DNA of 64,000 nt from Pseudomonas sp. TH15 (GTDB taxonomy: Bacteria > Pseudomonadota > Gammaproteobacteria > Pseudomonadales > Pseudomonadaceae), in NCBI RefSeq assembly GCF_016651105.1, contig NZ_JAEKEL010000001.1:273501-337500 (forward strand). The letters run 5' to 3'. Numbering within the stretch: the first letter of the stretch is position 1; each line of letters begins with the position of its first letter. The notes below the pieces were generated by a model. It saw only the letters and a list, made by a program, of their open reading frames with translations. It ran no database searches and had not been told where the DNA came from. Below, piece after piece: positions 10,697-18,006 of the stretch. The position numbers were made by a program, and so were the translations under genes.

Positions 10697-10718
10697 TGAT
10701 CGTGAGACCACCACACAT

Positions 10719-11477
10719 TCAACTGGATTGAATAATGCTCAACCGCTCACCCACCACCATTTCCGTAATCCAGTCCACCAGGATCGAGGTGTAGGCCTGT
10801 TGCGAAATGGGGTCGCTGAGGGCGTGATCGGCGCCGTCGATGATGCGGTGAGTCAGCGAATGAGTCTGCTGGCACGCCGCCCGATAACTCATGATGGTCG
10901 CGTGAGGGATGTGGTCGTCGGTCTCCGATTCCACCAACAACACATCCCCGGTAAACGCCGCGCAGGCATGCAGCGCCCGATTGTTGTCGGCGTGCACCAG
11001 CGTGCTGCGGTAATCGAGCAAATCCACCTTATCCAGATCGCGCTTGGGCGTGTGCCATTGTTCGTCGCGATACAGCGCCGGCACCCGCAGCGCCAGCCAG
11101 CGCACCGGGCGCAACGAGGTGAGAATCGCCGCCAGATAACCACCGTAACTGGTGCCCACCACCGCAATCGCCGAGGTGTCGAGGGCCGGGTGTGCGAGCA
11201 AGCGGTCATAGGCTGCCAGCAGGTCACGTAGGTTGTCATCGCGGGTCACTTTCGACAACGAAATGCCAGTGCCACCGGTATGCCCGCGCAGGTCGAAGGT
11301 CAAACAGACACAACCCAAACCGGCGATGCCTTTAGCCCGCTCCAGGTCCCGCTCCTGACTGCCGCCCCAGCCGTGCACAAACAGCACGCCCGGGACTTTC
11401 GATTTGGGACTGAGCACGTGCCCGACCATTTGTTCGCCGTCAATGTCGATTCCAATGGTTTCGCTTCTAGCCGTCAT
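10719..11477 (-). CDS. Alpha/beta hydrolase of the dienelactone hydrolase/acyl-peptidase type
   Basis: A 252-residue cytoplasmic alpha/beta hydrolase. The catalytic triad is readable: nucleophile Ser in GTSYGGY near residue 120, Asp in the ESETDDHIPH stretch near 190, and His in GADHALSDP near 225. The oxyanion-hole motif VHGWGGSQERD follows the first strand. There is no signal peptide. The first 11 bp overlap the end of the DUF3182 gene, so the two are translated as one unit. The natural ester or peptide substrate cannot be named from sequence. Confidence 0.85.
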   Translation of the reverse strand: MTARSETIGIDIDGEQMVGHVLSPKSKVPGVLFVHGWGGSQERDLERAKGIAGLGCVCLTFDLRGHTGGTGISLSKVTRDDNLRDLLAAYDRLLAHPALDTSAIAVVGTSYGGYLAAILTSLRPVRWLALRVPALYRDEQWHTPKRDLDKVDLLDYRSTLVHADNNRALHACAAFTGDVLLVESETDDHIPHATIMSYRAACQQTHSLTHRIIDGADHALSDPISQQAYTSILVDWITEMVVGERLSIIQSS

Positions 11478-12576
11478 AGGATTTAACCGTTACGTACTTG
11501 AGAAGAAAGTCGCCGTTTTCCGCCGGGCCGCGATACACCTCGATGGCGTCCGCCGGCAGCGGCTGGTCGATGTAGGTCTCCACCGAAGACACGCAAATCG
11601 CGGGCATCCCAGGGTCGTTGACGAAACTCTGCAACGCCGCGACTTCGGCGCTGCTGGCACCGCCCATGCGCCAGGATTGTTCGAGCACGCCGCTGCGCTG
11701 CTTGCCGTTACTGTCCAGGCCTTGGGCGATGTCGTAGTTGCGTCGCGAGGCGTAGAAACCGGGATAGGCCTCGTCGGCGGCACTGTCGAACACCTGGGCT
11801 TGCTGGATCGCCAACCGCACATCGTCGGGCAATTCCAGTTTCAGTAAGTCTGCGTAGTAGCCCTGCACCACCAGCAGGTTGGAACCACCATAGACCTGCT
11901 CGCCCTGACTGTCCTCGGTCAAGTATTGATCACCGCAGTAGCTCAACACTTTATCGCCGATGAACGCCTGGCCGACGCTGTGGGTGACGACCTTTTGCAG
12001 ATCCTGCTCCAACACTACGCCTTCGGTGAAGAGCTGTTCGGCGTCGGGCCGGGCGAGGATGGCGTCGAACTGGTCGAGGCTCTTGATCACTTCCTGACCA
12101 CGCCCGGCGCAGGCGTGAATCGGCTTGAGGCGGATCGGCCCGCTGTAGAGCAAGTGCTCCGCCGCCGGCCGGGCGTCCTCAAGGGAAAATACGCTGAGAC
12201 CATCGAGCACGACACTGCGCACCCGCTCGGAAAACAGCGGCGACCAGCCTTGCGGCGCATGAGCCAACCTATTGAGCAAACCGTGGCTGATGGCTTTGGT
12301 GCAGATGAAGTCATGGTCGACGTAGCCGCCCCACAAATCTTCGGGTCCTTTGACGCCCAATTGCCGAGCGGCCGCCGCGCCCACCAGCGTCTGGGTTGGT
12401 AGCAGGTAAAGATCACGACCACTGTGGAGTTCGAGGTCGTAGCTGCCGCCGTACTTGAGCCCGAGGATCTGCGCCAGCCAACGGGCCAGCGCACGATTGG
12501 TTTCGACTTCGTGCAACGGGGCTTGCGGTCGCACGGAATGGGCAACGACCAGTTTTTTGCGATTTGTTGGGGTCAT
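11467..12576 (-). CDS. DUF3182 family protein (possible ATP-grasp-like fold)
   Basis: A 369-residue soluble protein that I recognise as DUF3182, a family found mainly in Pseudomonas and relatives. The middle of the protein (PIRLKPIHACAGRGQEVI near residue 150-165, then FTEGVVLEQDL) reads like the phosphate- and base-binding strands of an ATP-grasp ligase. That would explain why some databases call it biotin carboxylase-like. It overlaps the alpha/beta hydrolase by 11 bp. A ligase-hydrolase pair is a reasonable guess, but no substrate is known. The start ATG at 12576 lies shortly after weak purines. Confidence 0.72.
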   Translation of the reverse strand: MTPTNRKKLVVAHSVRPQAPLHEVETNRALARWLAQILGLKYGGSYDLELHSGRDLYLLPTQTLVGAAAARQLGVKGPEDLWGGYVDHDFICTKAISHGLLNRLAHAPQGWSPLFSERVRSVVLDGLSVFSLEDARPAAEHLLYSGPIRLKPIHACAGRGQEVIKSLDQFDAILARPDAEQLFTEGVVLEQDLQKVVTHSVGQAFIGDKVLSYCGDQYLTEDSQGEQVYGGSNLLVVQGYYADLLKLELPDDVRLAIQQAQVFDSAADEAYPGFYASRRNYDIAQGLDSNGKQRSGVLEQSWRMGGASSAEVAALQSFVNDPGMPAICVSSVETYIDQPLPADAIEVYRGPAENGDFLLKYVTVKSYDG

Positions 12577-12766
12577 GCGTCCCCCTCAATCTGCGCTTGA
12601 TGAATGTAACTGGAGGGGTGCAGAGATCAGGCCAACGGCCGTTCCATGAAAACGCCAGGCTAATCAGAAACTTGCCGGCATCGTGCTGGCATCACGCCTG
12701 TTTCAATCTGCACGACCGCCGACAAAACCCCGGCAAATTGCACGATCCGAAACTTCACACGGCCCT

Positions 12767-12858
12767 TGTAGGAGCAGCGCTTGCTCGCGAAGGCGTAAAG
12801 TCAGTCGATACATTAGCCAATTGAATCAGCGCCTCCGCGAGCAGGCTCTGCTCCTACA
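12767..12858. repeat. REPIN-type inverted repeat abutting a stop codon
   Basis: Arms near 12767-12795 and 12832-12858 (TGTAGGAGC...TTGCTCGCGA and its complement) with a 36-nt centre. The outer end touches the stop codon of the GlxA-type regulator at 12859. The rest of the gap (12577-12766) shows no gene. Confidence 0.8.
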
Positions 12859-13857
12859 TTAGACATTCGCTGCTTTCGGGGTCGGGGTTACGCCGAACCG
12901 AGCCCGATAATCACTCGGCGCCAGCCCGGTGATTTTCTTGAACGTGGCGCGAAACGCGCTCGGGTCCTGATAGCCCACCGTCCAGGCGATGTGGTCGATG
13001 GTGCCGTTGGTGAATTCGAGCATTTCCCGGGCCTTGCCGACCCGCAGGTGCTGGCAATACTCGGTGGGCTTCAACCCGGTCGCCGCACGGAATCGACGCA
13101 GGAAGGTGCGCTCTTCCAGCCCGGCCCGCTCGGCCATCGCCGTCAGCGACACATCGGTCGCGCCGGTGCTTTGCAGCCAATGCTGGACCTTGAGAATCGA
13201 CGCATCGCCATGGCTGAGAATCGGCGCAAAGTTACTGCCGCATTGGCTGGCACTGTCGCTGTGCTCCACCACCAGAAACCGCGCGGTGCTGGCGGCGATG
13301 CTCGGCCCGAGCAAGCGGTCGACCATACGCAGACCCAACTCGGACCAGGCCATCAGCCCAGCGGTGGTGATCAGGTCACCGTCATCGACGATGGGCGTAT
13401 CGGCCTTGAGCTTGATCGCCGGGTAGCGTTCGGCGAAGGTTTTAGCCGAGGTCCAATGGGTCGTGGCGCTGCGCCCGTCGAGCAGGCCACTTTCGGCCAG
13501 CAGGATCGAGCCCACGCAAACGCCGCCCAGCGTTGCCCCTTGCGCATGTTGCTGACGAATCCAGCGGATCAGCCCTTGGGGTGCCTGACTCTCGGAAAAC
13601 CCGCCAATCGACGGCGGGATCATCACCGCCACCAACGCCTTGTCCGGGCCGGGATGGCTGTCATACACCCGCTCGGGCGCCTGATCACCCTCGACCCGCC
13701 AATGACTGACTCGCAGCACCGGCAACTGCGCCGCCTGATGCTCGGCGGCGATCCGGTTGGCGACCCCGAACAGGTCCGTCAACCCATGCACCGCCGCCAT
13801 CTGCGCGCCGGGATAGATCAGCACGCCCAGTTCGGCGACTGCCCTTTCTACGCCCAT
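12859..13857 (-). CDS. GlxA-family AraC-type transcriptional regulator
   Basis: A 333-residue regulator with an N-terminal DJ-1/PfpI (class I glutamine amidotransferase-like) domain and a C-terminal AraC helix-turn-helix pair. The N-domain shows LIYPGAQMAAVHGLTDLF and the nucleophile-elbow-like LGGVCVGSILLAESGL. The AraC part has RTFLRRFRAATGLKPTEYCQ and IAWTVGYQDPSAFRATFKK near the end. I use the ATG at 13857 with GGGGGAAAAC upstream. The longer frame has no domain support. It is transcribed away from the isochorismatase-family gene, with 101 bp between the starts, which suggests that the hydrolase gene is a target. Confidence 0.88.
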   Translation of the reverse strand: MGVERAVAELGVLIYPGAQMAAVHGLTDLFGVANRIAAEHQAAQLPVLRVSHWRVEGDQAPERVYDSHPGPDKALVAVMIPPSIGGFSESQAPQGLIRWIRQQHAQGATLGGVCVGSILLAESGLLDGRSATTHWTSAKTFAERYPAIKLKADTPIVDDGDLITTAGLMAWSELGLRMVDRLLGPSIAASTARFLVVEHSDSASQCGSNFAPILSHGDASILKVQHWLQSTGATDVSLTAMAERAGLEERTFLRRFRAATGLKPTEYCQHLRVGKAREMLEFTNGTIDHIAWTVGYQDPSAFRATFKKITGLAPSDYRARFGVTPTPKAANV

Positions 13858-13958
13858 TGTCAGTTTTCCCCCTTCTATTGTCGGTGCGGCCAATCCTCGG
13901 AGAGTCGGTGAGCGCCAATACTTCATTCCACGCCCACACACACTTCGAGGAAACACCC

Positions 13959-14513
13959 ATGGCCAAGCAAGCGCTCATCGTAGTCGATATCCAGAACGAC
14001 TACTTCCCCCACGGCAAGTGGCCTCTGGTCGGTGCCGACGCTGCGGCGGACAACGCCGCCCGGATCATTCAGGCCTTCCGCGATGCCGGTGATTCGGTGG
14101 TGCACATCCGCCACGAGTTCACCTCCGACGACGCGCCGTTCTTCACCCCGGGCTCCGAAGGCGCGAAGCTGCACCCCAAAGTCCTCAACCGCGCCGACGA
14201 GCCGGTGGTGCTCAAGCACTTCGTCAATTCGTTCCGCGAAACCGATCTGGAAGCCATCCTTGATGAGCAAGGCATCGAGAACCTGGTGATCGTCGGCAGC
14301 ATGAGCCACATGTGCGTCGATGGCGTTACTCGTGCAGCCGCCGACCTTGGCTACACCGTGACGGTGATTCACGACGCCTGCGCCACCCGCGACCTGGAGT
14401 TCAATGGCTTTACGGTTCCAGCGGCTCATGTTCACGCCGCTTTTATGTCGTCTCTGGGTTTCGCCTATGCCAGCGTGGTCTCCGCTGACGAATTTCTGGG
14501 CGCCCATCGCTAA
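13959..14513 (+). CDS. Isochorismatase-family cysteine hydrolase
   Basis: A 184-residue hydrolase with the catalytic triad of the isochorismatase/nicotinamidase fold: Asp10 (VVDIQNDYF), Lys86 (VLKHFVNSF) and Cys119 (SMSHMCVDG). The presence of Cys places it with the cysteine hydrolases (nicotinamidase, N-carbamoyl or ureido amidohydrolases) rather than true isochorismatase. The start ATG at 13959 has GAGGAAAC upstream. A longer in-frame start would run back into the divergent promoter. Its substrate is probably small and amide-bearing. The adjacent GlxA-type regulator is its likely controller. Confidence 0.87.
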   Translation: MAKQALIVVDIQNDYFPHGKWPLVGADAAADNAARIIQAFRDAGDSVVHIRHEFTSDDAPFFTPGSEGAKLHPKVLNRADEPVVLKHFVNSFRETDLEAILDEQGIENLVIVGSMSHMCVDGVTRAAADLGYTVTVIHDACATRDLEFNGFTVPAAHVHAAFMSSLGFAYASVVSADEFLGAHR

Positions 14514-14542
14514 GCAACAACTTGCAAATTGTCTGAAACAAC

Positions 14543-14572
14543 AAGGGCCCGCCTCGCTGCGGGCCTTTTTTC
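14543..14572 (+). terminator. Intrinsic terminator after the isochorismatase gene
   Basis: A stem GGCCCGC (14546-14552) / GCGGGCC (14559-14565) with a six-base loop is followed by a T run. It separates this gene from the yjf-type operon. Confidence 0.85.
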
Positions 14573-14586
14573 GTCTGCCATAAAAA

Positions 14587-14646
14587 ACTCACGCGTGAGT
14601 CATTGATGGCATTTTGAATTGGTTGTAGTGTGGCTCACGCGTGAGA
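14587..14646 (+). promoter_or_regulatory. Twin 12-bp palindromes flanking a possible promoter of the yjf-type operon
   Basis: CTCACGCGTGAG occurs twice, at 14588-14599 and 14634-14645, with centres 46 bp apart. Between them lies a weak sigma70-like pair, TTGATG (14603-14608) and TAGTGT (14626-14631), with a 17-bp spacer. The first copy sits just upstream of the -35 and the second just past the -10. This is the layout of operator sites for a dimeric repressor. The palindromes are certain. The promoter and the operator role are inferred. Confidence 0.5.
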
Positions 14647-14668
14647 TGTCCATAACCGAGTCGTTGCC

Positions 14669-15337
14669 ATGAAAAGCCGTTCCCCCACCGCAAAATCAGA
14701 AAGCCCGACGGGAGAGCGCTCGAAACCGTCCGCGAAAAAACCGTCGAGCTTTTATATGAAGCAGATGCGTGCGGGCCTGGGTGCTGCCGGTTATGTGAAA
14801 CACGAGACTTGGGTGCTTCCCGAAAACCGAAGCCTGCTCAAGCAGATGGAGAAACAGCTACGCCAACCGATTCTGGCTGGCTCATTCATGTCGGAGAATT
14901 ACATGAGCGCAGGTACTAACTGGAACATCGACCGCCTCTTCAGCGCCTTCCAGGCCCTTGATGAAGTGGTTTCGAACGACATCACTCTGTCCCTCGTCCA
15001 GGGCTCCGAGTCGAGCATCAAGCTGGAAATGAACGACTTCGGTGGCTTGCCAATTTACATCGCAGTCGTGGGCGAGCAGATCATCGTCGACACCGTGCTG
15101 GTGGACGTCGAGACGATCAAGGACGTACCGGCCTTCAACGATGCCGTCCTGCGCAGCCGTGAGTTGTTCCCGTTGTCCTCGATCGGTATCGAGTCGATGC
15201 CCAACGGGCAGGTCGTCTACAACATGTTCGGCGCGCTCAGCTCCGATTCGAGCCTGACCAACGTCGTGACCGAGGTCAAAACCCTCGTCGACAATGTGCA
15301 GCGCGCCAGCGAAGCCTTTGAACGTTTCTTCCATTAA
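14669..15337 (+). CDS. yjfI: YjfI-like DUF2170 protein with an N-terminal extension
   Basis: A 222-residue protein. Residues about 83-222 form a DUF2170 (YjfI) domain: NIDRLFSAF, LEMNDFGGLPIYIAV, then a helical C-terminus. Residues 30-67 are a separate conserved segment (FYMKQMRAGLGAAGYVKHET, then WVLPENRSLLKQMEKQLRQP) that resembles small ribbon-helix-helix families with the pattern R..L...G....W.P. Residues 1-29 are low-complexity and basic. The ATG at 14669 is weakly supported by purines. The alternative ATG at 14756 would drop only the basic tail. It is the first gene of a six-gene operon and lies 25 bp before the PspA-like gene. The function is unknown, and autoregulation is an inference. 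Confidence 0.78.
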   Translation: MKSRSPTAKSESPTGERSKPSAKKPSSFYMKQMRAGLGAAGYVKHETWVLPENRSLLKQMEKQLRQPILAGSFMSENYMSAGTNWNIDRLFSAFQALDEVVSNDITLSLVQGSESSIKLEMNDFGGLPIYIAVVGEQIIVDTVLVDVETIKDVPAFNDAVLRSRELFPLSSIGIESMPNGQVVYNMFGALSSDSSLTNVVTEVKTLVDNVQRASEAFERFFH

Positions 15338-15361
15338 TTTTTCAGGAACAGGGAATATCCA

Positions 15362-16060
15362 ATGACACAGTCCATCTGGAGCAAATTGTTCACCGCGCTG
15401 CGTGGCGGTGCCACCGAAGTCGGCGAATCCATCGTCGACCAACAGGCCCTGCGCATCCTCGACCAGGAAATTCGCGATGCTGACAGCGCCCTGGCCAACG
15501 CCAAGCGCGAACTGGTCACCATCATGGCCAAGCACAAACTGTCGGCTGACCGCGTGGCCGAGTACAACGCCAAGATCAAGGACCTGGAAACCAAGGCCAT
15601 GGCCGCGATCCAGGCCAACCGTGAAGACCTGGCGATGGAAGTGGCTGAAGCCATTTCGACCCTGACCAATGAACTCGATGTTGAACAAAAGCAGGCCACC
15701 GAATTCGGCGGTTACGCAGACAACATGCGCAAAGACATCACCAAGGCCGAAAGCCGCATCAAAAGCCTGCGCCAGCAAGTGGACATGGCCAAGGCCCGCG
15801 AAAGCGTACAGAAAGCCCAGGTCAGCGCTTCGATCGCCAGTGGCGGCGCCAACGGCAAGCTCGAAACCGCCGTCGGTACACTGAACCGCCTGCAGGCCAA
15901 GCAGCAGCAACGCGCTGCTGAACTCGAAGCCCAGGACGAACTGGCCGACGCTTCGACCGGCACTGACCTGGAGCGCAAACTGCGCGAAGCCGGCATTACC
16001 CCGGATTCGGGCAGCGCCAACGCGATTCTTGAGCGTTTGAAGCAAAAGTCCACCCAATAA
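15362..16060 (+). CDS. yjfJ: PspA/IM30-family protein (YjfJ-like)
   Basis: A 232-residue member of the PspA/IM30/Vipp1 family. These are coiled-coil proteins that assemble on the inner membrane and preserve it under stress. The protein is nearly all helical: an N-terminal amphipathic stretch (IWSKLFTALRGGATEVGESI), then the long coil from about 30 to 180 (ALRILDQEIRDADSALANAK and so on), then a short C-terminal helix. GGGAATATCC precedes the ATG. There is no pspF or pspBC nearby, so this belongs to the yjf context and not to the classical phage-shock operon. A large hairpin follows its stop codon. Confidence 0.88.
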   Translation: MTQSIWSKLFTALRGGATEVGESIVDQQALRILDQEIRDADSALANAKRELVTIMAKHKLSADRVAEYNAKIKDLETKAMAAIQANREDLAMEVAEAISTLTNELDVEQKQATEFGGYADNMRKDITKAESRIKSLRQQVDMAKARESVQKAQVSASIASGGANGKLETAVGTLNRLQAKQQQRAAELEAQDELADASTGTDLERKLREAGITPDSGSANAILERLKQKSTQ

Positions 16061-16065
16061 CACCC

Positions 16066-16146
16066 ATGCAGGAGCTGCCGTAGGCTGCGATCTTTTGATC
16101 TGTTGCTTAAAGATCAAAAGATCGCAGCCTGCGGCAGCTCCTGCAT
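16066..16146. repeat. Long perfect-type inverted repeat inside the yjf-type operon
   Basis: Arms 16066-16101 and 16111-16146, 36 nt each, match with a single T/G wobble position, and the loop is 9 nt. The core is GGCTGCGATCTTTTGATCT. A related element lies at 19175-19255, so this is a dispersed Pseudomonas repeat. Inserted between the PspA-like and DUF2491 genes, its transcript would form a very stable hairpin. Confidence 0.85.
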
Positions 16147-16218
16147 GAGGCTTGGGCCGGTACACTAGCCGCGTTTTTTTACCGACGAACACCTCCACCC
16201 GCTTCAAGGAATGTACCC

Positions 16219-16857
16219 ATGGGATGGTTTAAAGATTTGCTGGGCAGCCACGCGGCGCCAACGCCAGCCGTTGCCATCGGCCCGCTCGGGATGGCCCAGG
16301 GCAAAGGCCTCAGGTTCGATTCGACCCTGGCACTGCTGCTCGACGGTTCAACCACGGTGCGAGTGCCCCTTGACCAGGCGATCTGGAGCGCGGGCTGGAT
16401 CGACCTCGGACAGTCCAACAAACTGCACCGCTATTACACCAACGACGAGGATTTCTGGGTGCAGATCCACGTCACTGGCGATGACCAGATCGAGTCGGTC
16501 ATCCTGTTCAACTACCTCAGCTACGTCACCGTCAACAGCGATGCCGAATTGCAGCGCCTGGCGGGCGCGAACAGTCCGATCGGGCTGCCGACCTACACCC
16601 ATAACGGCATCGAATACGCCCGCGAGTGGGGCACCGAGAACGGCCAGACGGAATTGGTCCCGCTCAGCGAGCGCGTCGTCAACCCGGACGAGTCCTACAC
16701 CATTGAGCACCGCTCGATGCTGTATGCCCGCGAAACCGGCCTGACCGATCGGCGCGAGTTGTTGCTGTTTTCCGTGGAGGAAGACGCAGAAGGCACCATC
16801 AGCCTGAGCACCTCGCTGGGTATTTCGCTGTACACAACCGATCTGAACATTCTTTAA
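16219..16857 (+). CDS. yjfK: DUF2491 protein (YjfK-like)
   Basis: A 212-residue soluble protein of the DUF2491/YjfK family of unknown function. It opens with a short amphipathic MGWFKDLLGSH segment. It contains conserved stretches such as WSAGWIDLGQSNKLHRYYTN and FWVQIHVTGDD, and ends in a DUF2491-type strand-rich region (LGISLYTTDLNIL). AAGGAATG lies before the ATG. It is 14 bp upstream of the DUF350 gene and is part of the same operon. The short amphipathic N-terminus suggests contact with the membrane or with the PspA-like protein, which is inference. Confidence 0.85.
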   Translation: MGWFKDLLGSHAAPTPAVAIGPLGMAQGKGLRFDSTLALLLDGSTTVRVPLDQAIWSAGWIDLGQSNKLHRYYTNDEDFWVQIHVTGDDQIESVILFNYLSYVTVNSDAELQRLAGANSPIGLPTYTHNGIEYAREWGTENGQTELVPLSERVVNPDESYTIEHRSMLYARETGLTDRRELLLFSVEEDAEGTISLSTSLGISLYTTDLNIL

Positions 16858-16871
16858 AAAGGAAGATTCCC

Positions 16872-17297
16872 ATGCTTGAAGCGCTCTCCATCTCCCTGAA
16901 CAAGGCCGCCGTGGTCGGGTTTGTTTTGTACATCCTCGGTGCCGCCGTGCTGTTCGCGCTGTTCCAATTCGTCTACACCCGCATCACACCGCACAAAGAA
17001 TTCGAACTGATCCGTTCGGGCAACGTTGCGGCTGCAATTGCCCTGGGTGGCGCGATCATCGGCTTCGCTATTCCGGCCAGCAATGTGATTGCCTACTCGA
17101 TCAGCATCCTCGACTTCGTGGTCTGGGCGGTGATCGCAGCCTTCGTCCAGTTGCTGGCATTCCTGATGACCAGCCTGGTGCTCAAAGGCACTTCCGAACG
17201 CATCCGCAAAGGTGAAGTCGCTGCCGGCATCTATGTCGCAGCGGTAGCCATCAGCGTCGGCATGCTGAACGCCGCGTGCATGACTCCTTCCAACTGA
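16872..17297 (+). CDS. yjfL: DUF350 membrane protein (YjfL-like)
   Basis: A 141-residue inner-membrane protein with four predicted transmembrane helices: about residues 12-33, 50-72, 78-103 and 115-135. Family marks are the HKEFELIRSGNVAAAIALGG loop after helix 1, and KGEVAAGIYVAAVAISVG in the last helix. A strong AAGGAAG precedes the ATG. DUF350 proteins often accompany PspA-like proteins, consistent with an envelope role for this operon. Confidence 0.88.
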   Translation: MLEALSISLNKAAVVGFVLYILGAAVLFALFQFVYTRITPHKEFELIRSGNVAAAIALGGAIIGFAIPASNVIAYSISILDFVVWAVIAAFVQLLAFLMTSLVLKGTSERIRKGEVAAGIYVAAVAISVGMLNAACMTPSN

Positions 17298-17314
17298 CCG
17301 GCAGGAAGCCCTCG

Positions 17315-18004
17315 ATGAAACGAAGCAAATACGTTCAGTTATCCCTCGCGGCGTCGGTGGCCCTGGCCATTTCCGGCGAAGCGGCGGCCGTGGATCAACC
17401 ACGCAGTTTCCAAAGCGTGGAACAGTGCGTCGATGCCGAAGTCGCGGCCGATGTCTGCTCCAACGCCTACGTCGCCGCCTTGACCGAGCACCGACGCATC
17501 GCCCCCGCGTACGACGACAAGGACAAATGCGATGCGGATTTCGCCGCCGATTGGTGTCAGAAAAATTCTGCCGGTCGTTTCGCACCCAAACTCGGCGGCT
17601 TTAAAGTGCCGCACAACGCTGAAGCAGCGCAGGATCTCGACGCCATTGCCGATGCGCAAATGCCCGCAGGTGATGCCGCGGCGGCGCAGAATGTGCAACC
17701 CACTGCCCACGCCTCCAGTGGCGCGGGTAATGGCTGGCTGAGCGGATGGCTGATCGGCAACGCGATGAGCAACAACGCGAACCGCACGGTTTACCGCGAC
17801 CGCGATACTCGTCAGACCTACAACACCTCTACGCAGTCCCGCAAAATCGAATCGGCACCGCGCAGCCAGCCCGACTACGAGAGCAGCAAAAGCAAACCGG
17901 TGAACGTTGCATCTTCGACATCACGTGGCGGCTTCGGCAGTCAATCCACTGCGCGCAGCGGTTGGGGCGGCTGGGGTAGCAGTTCCGGTCGTTCGAGCAG
18001 CTGA
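17315..18004 (+). CDS. yjfM: DUF1190 protein (YjfM/YgiB-like), exported
   Basis: A 229-residue secreted protein. It has a signal peptide (basic KRSKY, hydrophobic core about 7-20, cleavage near GEAAA-VD) without a lipobox, whereas E. coli YgiB has a lipoprotein-like Cys. The mature part has four cysteines in a pairwise pattern (EQC, DVC, DKC, DWC). A Ser/Asn-rich linker and the family's RGGFGSQS-type C-terminus follow. The ATG at 17315 has AGGAAG before it. Only 2 bp separate it from the ATP-grasp gene, as in the E. coli ygiBC and yjfMC pairs. Function unknown. Confidence 0.85.
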   Translation: MKRSKYVQLSLAASVALAISGEAAAVDQPRSFQSVEQCVDAEVAADVCSNAYVAALTEHRRIAPAYDDKDKCDADFAADWCQKNSAGRFAPKLGGFKVPHNAEAAQDLDAIADAQMPAGDAAAAQNVQPTAHASSGAGNGWLSGWLIGNAMSNNANRTVYRDRDTRQTYNTSTQSRKIESAPRSQPDYESSKSKPVNVASSTSRGGFGSQSTARSGWGGWGSSSGRSSS

Positions 18005-18006
18005 CG

